This document shows positions 43,992 to 51,896 of a DNA stretch of 64,000 bases, one piece after another. The translations under genes were made by a program, and so were the position numbers. The DNA is from Halorussus halophilus (lineage in GTDB: Archaea; Halobacteriota; Halobacteria; Halobacteriales; Haladaptataceae): contig NZ_CP044523.1 in NCBI RefSeq assembly GCF_008831545.1, forward strand, positions 1 through 64,000, written 5' to 3'. Position 1 is the stretch's first letter; each line of letters begins with the position of its first letter. The notes beneath the pieces were generated by a model. It was not told where the DNA came from and did not search any database. It saw only the letters and a list, made by a program, of their open reading frames with translations.

Positions 43992-45296
43992 ATGACATTC
44001 GACCGACGTGACTTCCTCAAGACGACCGGCGTAGCGCTCGCAGGAACCACCCTCTCCGGTGCAGCGACGGCAGAGTCCACCTGGAATTACGAACTCATCG
44101 GCGAGGCGCTCGACCCCGGAACGCAGGAGGTTGACGTGCAAGGCGACTACGCCTACACCGCCCAACCGGCTAGCATCGCCACGGTGGACCTCAGCGACCC
44201 ATCGCAACCGTTACTCGCGGGGACTGCGGTCGGCGAGGGCACCGACAACCTCGACGTGAAAGTCGATGGCGACCTCGCCGGACTGGCGAACGACGGCGAC
44301 CCACCCGGCGTCACGTTCTTCGACGTGAGCGACCCCACGACGCCGACGAAACTCTCGTTCTACGAGGCCGCGAGCGGCGTCCACAACTGCTTCATCGACG
44401 GCGACTACGCGTACCTCTGCATCAACGACGACTTCGCCCACTCCCGGATGGTCGTCGTGGACGTTTCGGACCCGGCTAATCCGGTCAGTCTGGAGGGCGA
44501 CGAACGCGGTTCTGGTGGGGCGTGGATGCTCGGGAACCACCACCCCGACATGGCTGCGACGGGCATCAACCCCATCCACGACCTCTGGGTGCAGGACGAC
44601 CTTGCGTACATGTGTTTCTGGGACGCGGGCGTCGTCGTCGCCGACGTTTCGGACCCGACGGTCCCGACGGCGGTCGCTCACTTCGGCGCGGCGGACGACG
44701 CGGCGGTGCAACCCGCCGACACCGTCGAATCCAACAAGCGCTACCTCGGCGGGCACAAGACTAACGCCCACTACGTCCAACCGACTCCCTCGGGCGATTA
44801 CACGTTCGTCGGTGCCGAGACGTTCCCCGGTCCGTTCGAGGACACTGCCGTGCCGGGCGACCACGGTGGTATCCGGGTGTTCGACACGAGCGACGTTTCG
44901 ACGGACTCGACGCCGTCGAACCCCTACGAGGAACACGTCGCCTACATCCCGGCACCGGAACCGCTCGACGACGCGCTCCAGACGAGTCACAACTTCGATG
45001 TCACCGACTCGAAACTGTTCACGAGTTGGTACCAAGGCGGCGTTCGGGCGTACGACATCGACGACCCGACGAGTCCGACGGAACTCGCCGCCTTCGCACC
45101 CGAGGGAACCGCCTATTGGGGCGCTCGGGTCCTCCCGACGGATGGGCCGAAACACTACACGGTCGGTAGCGACATCGGCAAGGGACTGACGGTACTCGAA
45201 CTGAACCACGAGACACCGGGCGAACAGAACTGGCAGACCGACGAGGAACTTGGACCGTACGACGTCTTCGGAAACACGATGCAACGACCGCTGTAG
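43992..45296 (+). CDS. Tat-exported LVIVD-repeat beta-propeller 1
   Basis: 434 residues. Tat signal FDRRDFLKTTGVALAGTTLSGAATA. About six LVIVD-type blades follow, each ending in a V-x-V-D-V-S-DP-x-x-P motif (IATVDLSDPSQP, VTFFDVSDPTTPT, MVVVDVSDPANP, VVVADVSDPTVPT, VRAYDIDDPTSPT). The central blades hold many His/Asn/Asp (GNHHPDMAATGINPIHDLW). LVIVD propellers are extracellular, presumably binding proteins or carbohydrate; no enzymatic function is known. Sandwiched between two subtilase genes on the same strand, so probably co-expressed with S8-1. Confidence 0.88.
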   Translation: MTFDRRDFLKTTGVALAGTTLSGAATAESTWNYELIGEALDPGTQEVDVQGDYAYTAQPASIATVDLSDPSQPLLAGTAVGEGTDNLDVKVDGDLAGLANDGDPPGVTFFDVSDPTTPTKLSFYEAASGVHNCFIDGDYAYLCINDDFAHSRMVVVDVSDPANPVSLEGDERGSGGAWMLGNHHPDMAATGINPIHDLWVQDDLAYMCFWDAGVVVADVSDPTVPTAVAHFGAADDAAVQPADTVESNKRYLGGHKTNAHYVQPTPSGDYTFVGAETFPGPFEDTAVPGDHGGIRVFDTSDVSTDSTPSNPYEEHVAYIPAPEPLDDALQTSHNFDVTDSKLFTSWYQGGVRAYDIDDPTSPTELAAFAPEGTAYWGARVLPTDGPKHYTVGSDIGKGLTVLELNHETPGEQNWQTDEELGPYDVFGNTMQRPL

Positions 45297-45382
45297 CGTT
45301 CGAGTTCGCGTCGTCGCTCCGTCTCCGAACTGTTACGCTCAATCGACTTCTCGAATCTGCCTACATACTACTCTACTGCAGT

Positions 45383-45422
45383 TTTTAATTAACTTATTTA
45401 CATCTGGCAAGTAGACTTTAAT
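45383..45422 (+). promoter_or_regulatory. Promoter of subtilase S8-2 with upstream element
   Basis: TTTTAATTAACTT (45383-45395) and TATA-like CTTTAAT (45416-45422), the latter starting 32 bases before the ATG. The pattern matches that of S8-1, suggesting a shared activator site and leaderless transcription. Confidence 0.5.
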
Positions 45423-45447
45423 TCCTCGACTTGCTATCGTCACACGC

Positions 45448-46896
45448 ATGGCAGACGTTCCTAACTTCGACCGTCGTAGCTTCCTGAAAGCAACCGGTGC
45501 TGCTGGCGTCGCTTCCACTGTTGGATTCTCTGGAACTGCCGCCGCAGGCGACACCATCCTCGACGACGCGTTCGACCTGTCACTCACACGACTCCACGAG
45601 GCGCTCGTGGTCTTCGATTCCCGCGACGACGTGGACGAACTCGACACACTGAATCTGGAAAACGGCTACTACAAGTTCGACGTGTTGCCCATCGGCTACA
45701 CGGAACTGTACAGCGACCAACTTCAGGCCCTCGCCGACTGGGACTCGGTTCGGTTCGTTCGCAAGAACGAAGAACTCGACTACTACAACGACGACGGTCG
45801 TGAAGTCACGGGGGTAAATCAAGTGCAGTCGGACCTCGGCTACAAGGGCGACGGCGTCCACACTGCTGTCATCGACTCGGGCGTGGACGGCGACCACCCC
45901 GACCTCCAGAACCAACTCGTCAACAACTGGCAGTGGTTGGGCAACCCGCTGGGTAGTCCGACACTCTGGGAAGACGTCGGCATCACAGACACCGACGGCG
46001 GCGGCCACGGCACGCACTGTTCGGGCACCATCGCAGGCGACGGCAGCGCGAGCGACGGCCAGTTCGCCGGGATGGCCGAGAACGCCGACCTCGACGTGTA
46101 CGCTGGCGGTGCCGTGCTAGTCGTGCTGAAGACCGCCGCCGCGTACGACCACATCCTCAAGCGCATCCGCGACGGCGTCAGCGACGTAAAAATTGTCAGC
46201 AACTCCTACGGTTCCTCGAACGGCGAGAGTTTCCAACCCGACAACGCGCTCAACACCGCGACGTGGGAAGCCTACAAAGAAGGTTTGCTCTCTGTGTTCG
46301 CCGCGGGCAACAGCGGCCCGAGTCCGAACACGCTCAACCAGTACGCCAAGGCACCGCAGGTGCTTGGCGTCGCCGCGACGAAAGACGACAAGACGGTCAC
46401 GGACTTCTCCTCGCGCGGTCGCACGCACCAGAGCGGCGGCGTGGACCCCGACAACTGGGACCGCCAGACCGCTCTGAACAACTTGCAGGACTACTACGAC
46501 ACCGGCAGTGCCTCTGGACCAATCGGCGTCTACCGACCGGGCATCGGCGCACCGGGCAACGCCATCGTGAGTACGATGTCGCCCGCCGACGCGCTCCAGA
46601 GTCAGAGCCCCGACGACGGCCGCCTCTGGTACGCGACGATTAGCGGCACCTCGATGGCCTGCCCGATGACCGCTGGCGTCGCTACGCTCGTCGTGGACGC
46701 CTACCGGCAGAACAACAGTGACGACATCGGCCCGATGGAACTACTGAACACGCTCACCGCGGAGGCCGAGGACGTTCACAGCGGCTACACGCCGTACAAC
46801 ATCGGTAGTGGCTTCGTAGACGCCTACGACGCCGTGAGTCGCGCGGAGAACGGCAACGTCGGGACGTTCAGCGACACGACGCTCGTCTCGAACTGA
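45448..46896 (+). CDS. Tat-exported subtilisin-like protease S8-2 (no insert)
   Basis: 482 residues, MADVPNFDRRSFLKATGAAG being the Tat signal. The propeptide (about 45-115) and S8 domain are closely related to S8-1: Asp143 (AVIDSGVDGDHPD), His187 (GGHGTHCSG), AAGNSGPS, and Ser402 (GTSMACPM). Where S8-1 has the PPC-like insert, this protein reads straight from NLQDYYDTGSASG into PIGVYRPGIGAPGN. It therefore shows the ancestral, uninterrupted domain. No C-terminal extension. A secreted protease, probably a recent duplicate of S8-1. Confidence 0.94.
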   Translation: MADVPNFDRRSFLKATGAAGVASTVGFSGTAAAGDTILDDAFDLSLTRLHEALVVFDSRDDVDELDTLNLENGYYKFDVLPIGYTELYSDQLQALADWDSVRFVRKNEELDYYNDDGREVTGVNQVQSDLGYKGDGVHTAVIDSGVDGDHPDLQNQLVNNWQWLGNPLGSPTLWEDVGITDTDGGGHGTHCSGTIAGDGSASDGQFAGMAENADLDVYAGGAVLVVLKTAAAYDHILKRIRDGVSDVKIVSNSYGSSNGESFQPDNALNTATWEAYKEGLLSVFAAGNSGPSPNTLNQYAKAPQVLGVAATKDDKTVTDFSSRGRTHQSGGVDPDNWDRQTALNNLQDYYDTGSASGPIGVYRPGIGAPGNAIVSTMSPADALQSQSPDDGRLWYATISGTSMACPMTAGVATLVVDAYRQNNSDDIGPMELLNTLTAEAEDVHSGYTPYNIGSGFVDAYDAVSRAENGNVGTFSDTTLVSN

Positions 46897-46974
46897 GCCG
46901 AGTCGCCCGGTTCGACTTTCCTCTCTATTTGCACTGCGACACGCCTTTCAGACGTTGCTCCGTAGTCGGAGAGA

Positions 46975-48411
46975 ATGACCGACGACGACCGGCCCATGAC
47001 GGATGGCAACCGGCCGCTGGAACTCTCGCGCGAGGAGATGGCCGCGATGATGGAGGCGGCGACAGAGCGCGTCATAGACCACGTCGAAACGCTCCCGGAC
47101 CAGCCAGCGGCGGACCTCGACGGCGCGGAGGAACGAGCGGAACAGTTGCGCGAACCGCTCCCGACGGAACCGACGAACTTCGACGACCTGCTCGACCTTC
47201 TGTTCGACGGTGCTATCCCGAAGTCGCTGAACAATCCGCATCCAGGCTTCATGGCGTACATTCCCGGCGGCGGTCTCTTCCACTCCGCCGTGGCCGACGC
47301 GACCAACCGCTACGTCGGCACGTGGTTCGCCGCGCCCGCGCTCACCAGAATCGAGGCGAACGTCGTCGAGTGGTTCTGCGAGATGGTCGGCTATCCGGAC
47401 GACGCGTTCGGCCTGCTGACGACCGGTGGGTCGATGGCGAACCTGATTGCGACCACGACCGCTCGCCGCGAGCGACTTCCCCAGAACTTCCTCGACGGAA
47501 TCATCTACACCAGCGACCAGTCGCACCACTCGGTCGCCAAGGCCGCCGTGCTGGCCGGGTTCCCGCCGGAGAACGTCCGCTCGATTTCGACCGACGACGA
47601 GTTCAGGATTCGAGTAGACGAACTCGAACGGGCAATCGAAGAGGACAGTGAAGCAGACGGTAGAGAGCCGTTCATGGTCGTTGCGACTGCCGGTAGCACC
47701 AACACCGGCGCGGTGGACGACCTCGACGCAGTCGCCGACAGCTGCCAGCGCGAAGACCTGTGGCTCCACGCGGACGCCGCCTACGGTGGCTTCTTCGCTA
47801 TGACCGACGAGGGGAGCGACCGACTCGCTGGCTTGGACCGCGCCGACTCCATCACGGTGGACCCGCACAAAGGACTCTTCCTGCCCTACGGAACCGGCGC
47901 GTTACTGGTGCGGGACGGCCAAGCCTTGGCACGCGCACACGCCGTCGAAGCCGACTACATCCCCGACTGGGACCCCGACTCGGGCCTACCGGACTTCAGT
48001 CAACTCGGGCCGGAACTCTCCAGAGACTTCCGGGGCCTGCGGGTCTGGTTGCCGCTGAAGATGCACGGTGTCGAGCCGTTCCGCACCGAACTTCGAGAGA
48101 AACTCGAACTCGCCGAGTGGGCGAACGAGCGACTTCGGGAACTCGACCACGTTCGCGTCGTCGCTGAACCACAACTCTCGACGCTGGCGTTCCGCGCCGA
48201 CCTCCCGGACGTAGCGGGCGAGGAACTTGACGAACTCAATCAGGAACTGCTCGCGGCCATCAACCGACGAAACCGGGTCCACCTCTCGGGGACGACGTTG
48301 AACGACCGGTTCGCGCTCCGAATCAGCATTCTGTCTTTCCGCACGCACCGCGAACACGTCGAACAGTGTCTCGAAGACGTGGCGGCCGCGAAAGAAGAGC
48401 TACTCGATTAG
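46975..48411 (+). CDS. PLP-dependent group II amino-acid decarboxylase
   Basis: 478 residues. Fold-type I decarboxylase of the aromatic-L-amino-acid/glutamate decarboxylase family: NNPHPGFMAYIPGGGLFHSAVADATNRYVG, LLTTGGSMANLIA, the His stacking on PLP in YTSDQSHHSVAKAA, ATAGSTNTGAVDDL, HADAAYGG, and the Schiff-base Lys in SITVDPHKGLFLPYGTG. No signal peptide, so cytosolic. It converts an amino acid to its amine, probably aromatic judging from overall resemblance; the substrate is not certain. It lies directly downstream of S8-2 (78 bases), so it may use amino acids released by the proteases. Confidence 0.9.
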   Translation: MTDDDRPMTDGNRPLELSREEMAAMMEAATERVIDHVETLPDQPAADLDGAEERAEQLREPLPTEPTNFDDLLDLLFDGAIPKSLNNPHPGFMAYIPGGGLFHSAVADATNRYVGTWFAAPALTRIEANVVEWFCEMVGYPDDAFGLLTTGGSMANLIATTTARRERLPQNFLDGIIYTSDQSHHSVAKAAVLAGFPPENVRSISTDDEFRIRVDELERAIEEDSEADGREPFMVVATAGSTNTGAVDDLDAVADSCQREDLWLHADAAYGGFFAMTDEGSDRLAGLDRADSITVDPHKGLFLPYGTGALLVRDGQALARAHAVEADYIPDWDPDSGLPDFSQLGPELSRDFRGLRVWLPLKMHGVEPFRTELREKLELAEWANERLRELDHVRVVAEPQLSTLAFRADLPDVAGEELDELNQELLAAINRRNRVHLSGTTLNDRFALRISILSFRTHREHVEQCLEDVAAAKEELLD

Positions 48412-48422
48412 CTGACTGTCGC

Positions 48423-51400
48423 TCAGACGTTCGAGTCCGCGCCGAGGACGTTGTTCCGGTCGGTCGTCTTCGGAATCTGGACCCAGTTCTCGCCACCGTC
48501 GAGGCTGTACTCGACTGGGCCGAACTCGTAGCTCTGAGTCTCGGTCAGCGACCCGGGTGCTTCCGCGAAGTACGTTCGCGTGCCGTCTTCGACGCTGGTG
48601 TCGAATTCGACGTAGCGGGTGTCGTCGTCGGTGTAGACGGAGTGCGAATCCCCGCCTTCGACGGTCCACTCGCTGGGGAACTGGTCCCGAATTAGCACGT
48701 CGGCGTTCCCGGCGACGCTGATGTCCACCTGATTCGTCTGGCCACCCGTAAACAGGTCGCCGTCGTCGCTTCGCGTGGCAGTCACCGACGGGTCCACGCT
48801 GAAAGACCCCACGTCGCCGAACTCCGAGACCTTGCTCCCGTTGACGTAGCGGTTCTGCTTGTAGCCGAGCGCGTTCGTCAGGATAGTGTGGCCGAAGAAC
48901 GCGACGGTGTAGTCGAGCAGGCCGAACGGGTGGAGGTTCGACTGGGAGGCCGGCGGCAGTAGACTGCCGAGGACGTGGATTCCGGTCCCAGTACTTCTGT
49001 CCGGCGTCAGCGACCCGACGCTGACCTTGCCTGCCGTCTCTCCCGCGACGGTGCCGCCTGCGGCGTCGAACGCCTCGCCGTCGAGCAGATGCATCGGGGC
49101 CTGATTGCTCGTGGAGTAACCCATCGGCGCTATCTTCCACAGTTCGCGCTGGATGGGCCGGGTGTCCTCCAGCAACTCGTGGCCGGGGTACTTCTGTTCG
49201 ACGTTGGCGATGTAGAACGTCTCCTCGGTCACGTGGTCGTGGTCGATGTCCGCCGCGAACTCGTTGGCCATCGGCGCGAGCAGGCGCAGGCCCGAGTCGG
49301 TCAGCACGAGGTTGCCGTCGTCGGCGACGAACTGGTCCAAGGCATCGACGTACGTCGAGTCGCTGATGGCGTCGTCGTGGATGACGACCAGATTGTCGTA
49401 GTCGTGGTGCGCGCCGTCTTTCACGTCCGAAATCGTGAGCGCGTCTACCGGCGCGTCGGCGTACCCGGCGTAGTCTTCGAAGAACGCGAACGGCGACACC
49501 TCGTAGGAGCGTTGCTCGTAGCCCAGCGCGTCCACCGGGTCGGGGTTCTGCTCGTTGCTCTGGAGCGTGCCGAACCTGACTCCGACCTCGCCGTCTTTGC
49601 TCTCCATGAGATTCGTCGCTTCGACAGTCCATTCGCCTGTGGCGGGGTCGTCAACTGTCCACTCGGGCATGCCGACGAAGCCGTCCGCGCCGCCTTCGCC
49701 GTCTGTGGGGTCGAAGCTTCGAACGACTTCTCCACTCGGGGTTCTCAACGTCGCGGCGTGGTGGCTCCCCGGTTGGGAGTTGACCGACACCGAGAGGGTA
49801 TCGACTTCCTCGCGGACGCTCCGGTAGAGTTCGGTCGTCTGGTTCGGTCCGACCATCGCCGACTGCTCGTCGGTCTCCCGGGAAGTCTCCTTCTGGCCGT
49901 AGTCGAAATACGTACCGTCGATGGTGTAGTCGGCGGCGACGTTCGCGTACGTCTCCACGACGAAGGTGTAGGATTTTCCAGCCTCGACCGAGGCTGTGAT
50001 GGTCTCGGGGTTGCTGGCGGTCGCCGCCGTGGCGATGCGGTCGCCAGACGAATCTTCGAGGTAGAATTCGAGGTCTTCGCCCGGCGGCGTCCACGAGAGG
50101 TCTGCTTCGATGCGGTCGGCGTCCGCCACGGCAGTGAACTCGTGGCGCTTGGTCGCTTCCGCTCCCGTCGCGCCCGGTCCGATAGTTCCGGAGAACTGCT
50201 CGCCAGCGTCCATTTCCACGAAGCCAGTGTCGGGGTTCTGGACGAACGAGAGGTCTTCGGAGGAGCGGGTTAGCGAGTCGGTGGTGACGTACGCCGTCGA
50301 TGCGCCGCCGGTCTCGATGTCGGCGGTGGTCTGCTCAGTGACGTACCGCGTGATGGTCTTGATGGCGGTGTCGTAGCCGACGACCTGCATGTTCACGAGT
50401 TCGGGGTCGTAGGCGTTCGCCCCGACCATGTGTGAGTAAGCCATCTCGAAGTCCATCGTCGTCATGCCGAGACCACCGAGTTCCTCCGGTTGGGCCATCC
50501 AGTCGAGCCAGCCGCCCGAGACGGTGTAGCCGATTGTGTCCCAGATGCCCGCGTAGTCGAACGCCTCCTCCGGTAGCGTCTCGAAGCCGATTACCTCGGG
50601 ATTGAACTCGCCGGTCAGCGTCTGCTGGGCGTCCGCGAGAGTCGTCCACTCCGTCAGCGCGTCCTCTAAGGTCTCGTCGATATTCCGGTTGAACTCGTAC
50701 AGTTCGTGGAGTTGGCCGTGGTCGAACTGGTCCTGACTGATGAGTCCGAGGACGAACTTCGAGGAGGTGAGCGCACCGTGGAGGTCCGCACCGTAGTTCA
50801 GATTCTCGTAGTCGCGGAAGTGCTCCGCGACGGCGAGCAGGTCGGGGACGCGCTCGCTGGCGTAGTCGGGCACGTCGCTGTCGATGCCCGGTTCGTCGTC
50901 GGTGAGGTTCGCGCCAAGTGGGTCGCCGGGGTAGTGGCCGGGGTCTATCCACCCGACCGAGGGGGCCTGCCGGTTCGTGTCGAAGACGCCGTCGTTGCCC
51001 CGCTCGTAGAACGGTGCGACTGGCGCGCCGCCGTCCGGGCCGAGCAGTTGCCAGCCAGACTCGTACTGGGGATGCTTGGCGACCCAGCCGTCGGCGTTGG
51101 CGTAGACGAAGACGACCACGATGTCGTCGAGCAGGTCGGCAACATCCGAATCTTCGCCGGTCAACACGTCCTCGATGAACCGCGACCCGGCCTCCGCTCC
51201 GGCGCGTTCGAGCCCGTGGAGCGAGAGGCTGAACATCACCTTCTCCTTGTCTTCGAAGGCGGCGTCGTCGTTGACGTTGTTCGTCAACTCGGCGACGTAG
51301 ATGTCCTTCGGGTCGTCCTCGCCGGTCACGTAGTTGTAGTGGCCGGGGCTCTCGCCGATGCTGTAGAATTTGAGCCGGTCTGGATGCTGGGATTCGAGGT

Positions 51401-51896
51401 GGTTCAGGCCATCGACCATCTGCTCGTAGTCGATGAAGTCTGTACTCTGTCTCGGTTCGGGGAAGACGCCGTTCGGGTACTGGCCGAGTCGCCAGAACGG
51501 GTTCGACCCCGGCGAGTGACTGAGGCGTTCGGCCACACTCAGGTCGAGTACGTCGCCGACTTCGCCCGTCGCCAGTTGGGCATGAGCGTGGGGATTGCCC
51601 GACGCCGTCGTACTCCTGTAGTCGATGCCGAGGGCGTCGAGTTCTGCGAATCCGGCCTCGCTCGTCAACTCGATAAGCGTCCCCACTGCGAAGTCGTCGG
51701 CGGTGTGGTTGACGACGAACTCGTAGCGTTTCGTCATCTTGCCCGAAGTGAGCGTCGCCGCACTCGCCTCCGAACTCGCCGCACCGGGGAGCGTCAGCGC
51801 GCCAGCAGTCGCCGCCGAGAGGCGAGCGAAGTCGCGTCTCGTCAGGTCGAACTCGTCGCTCGTCTCGTCGCCCCCGTTCGTTCTTCGTTCCGTCAT
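48423..51896 (-). CDS. Tat-exported M14 zinc carboxypeptidase with shared C-terminal module
   Basis: 1157 residues. Tat signal LTRRDFARLSAATAGALTLPG. The M14 catalytic domain (about 150-510) has zinc ligands H227/E230 in LHGLERAG and H373 in ADLHGAL, plus an N-x-DG motif (YANADGW) and FDTNRQ. A PPC-like beta domain (about 570-670) precedes a second beta domain and a flavodoxin/GATase-like region near 790-1010. The C-terminal ~118 residues are the FTGGQTNQ module. Its ATG overlaps the stop of LVIVD-2 (ATGA), so the two proteins are translated together. Predicted secreted exopeptidase, perhaps finishing the peptides made by the subtilases. Confidence 0.88.
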   Translation of the reverse strand: MTERRTNGGDETSDEFDLTRRDFARLSAATAGALTLPGAASSEASAATLTSGKMTKRYEFVVNHTADDFAVGTLIELTSEAGFAELDALGIDYRSTTASGNPHAHAQLATGEVGDVLDLSVAERLSHSPGSNPFWRLGQYPNGVFPEPRQSTDFIDYEQMVDGLNHLESQHPDRLKFYSIGESPGHYNYVTGEDDPKDIYVAELTNNVNDDAAFEDKEKVMFSLSLHGLERAGAEAGSRFIEDVLTGEDSDVADLLDDIVVVFVYANADGWVAKHPQYESGWQLLGPDGGAPVAPFYERGNDGVFDTNRQAPSVGWIDPGHYPGDPLGANLTDDEPGIDSDVPDYASERVPDLLAVAEHFRDYENLNYGADLHGALTSSKFVLGLISQDQFDHGQLHELYEFNRNIDETLEDALTEWTTLADAQQTLTGEFNPEVIGFETLPEEAFDYAGIWDTIGYTVSGGWLDWMAQPEELGGLGMTTMDFEMAYSHMVGANAYDPELVNMQVVGYDTAIKTITRYVTEQTTADIETGGASTAYVTTDSLTRSSEDLSFVQNPDTGFVEMDAGEQFSGTIGPGATGAEATKRHEFTAVADADRIEADLSWTPPGEDLEFYLEDSSGDRIATAATASNPETITASVEAGKSYTFVVETYANVAADYTIDGTYFDYGQKETSRETDEQSAMVGPNQTTELYRSVREEVDTLSVSVNSQPGSHHAATLRTPSGEVVRSFDPTDGEGGADGFVGMPEWTVDDPATGEWTVEATNLMESKDGEVGVRFGTLQSNEQNPDPVDALGYEQRSYEVSPFAFFEDYAGYADAPVDALTISDVKDGAHHDYDNLVVIHDDAISDSTYVDALDQFVADDGNLVLTDSGLRLLAPMANEFAADIDHDHVTEETFYIANVEQKYPGHELLEDTRPIQRELWKIAPMGYSTSNQAPMHLLDGEAFDAAGGTVAGETAGKVSVGSLTPDRSTGTGIHVLGSLLPPASQSNLHPFGLLDYTVAFFGHTILTNALGYKQNRYVNGSKVSEFGDVGSFSVDPSVTATRSDDGDLFTGGQTNQVDISVAGNADVLIRDQFPSEWTVEGGDSHSVYTDDDTRYVEFDTSVEDGTRTYFAEAPGSLTETQSYEFGPVEYSLDGGENWVQIPKTTDRNNVLGADSNV
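48426..48779 (-). other. C-terminal FTGGQTNQ module, copy 1 (M14)
   Basis: 118 residues: ATRSDDGDLFTGGQTNQVDISV start, then RDQFPSEWTV, TRTYFAEAPGSLTETQSYEFGPVEYS, DGGENWVQIP, ending NNVLGADSNV. The same block ends S8-3 and S8-4 and lies near the end of LVIVD-2. Confidence 0.85.
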
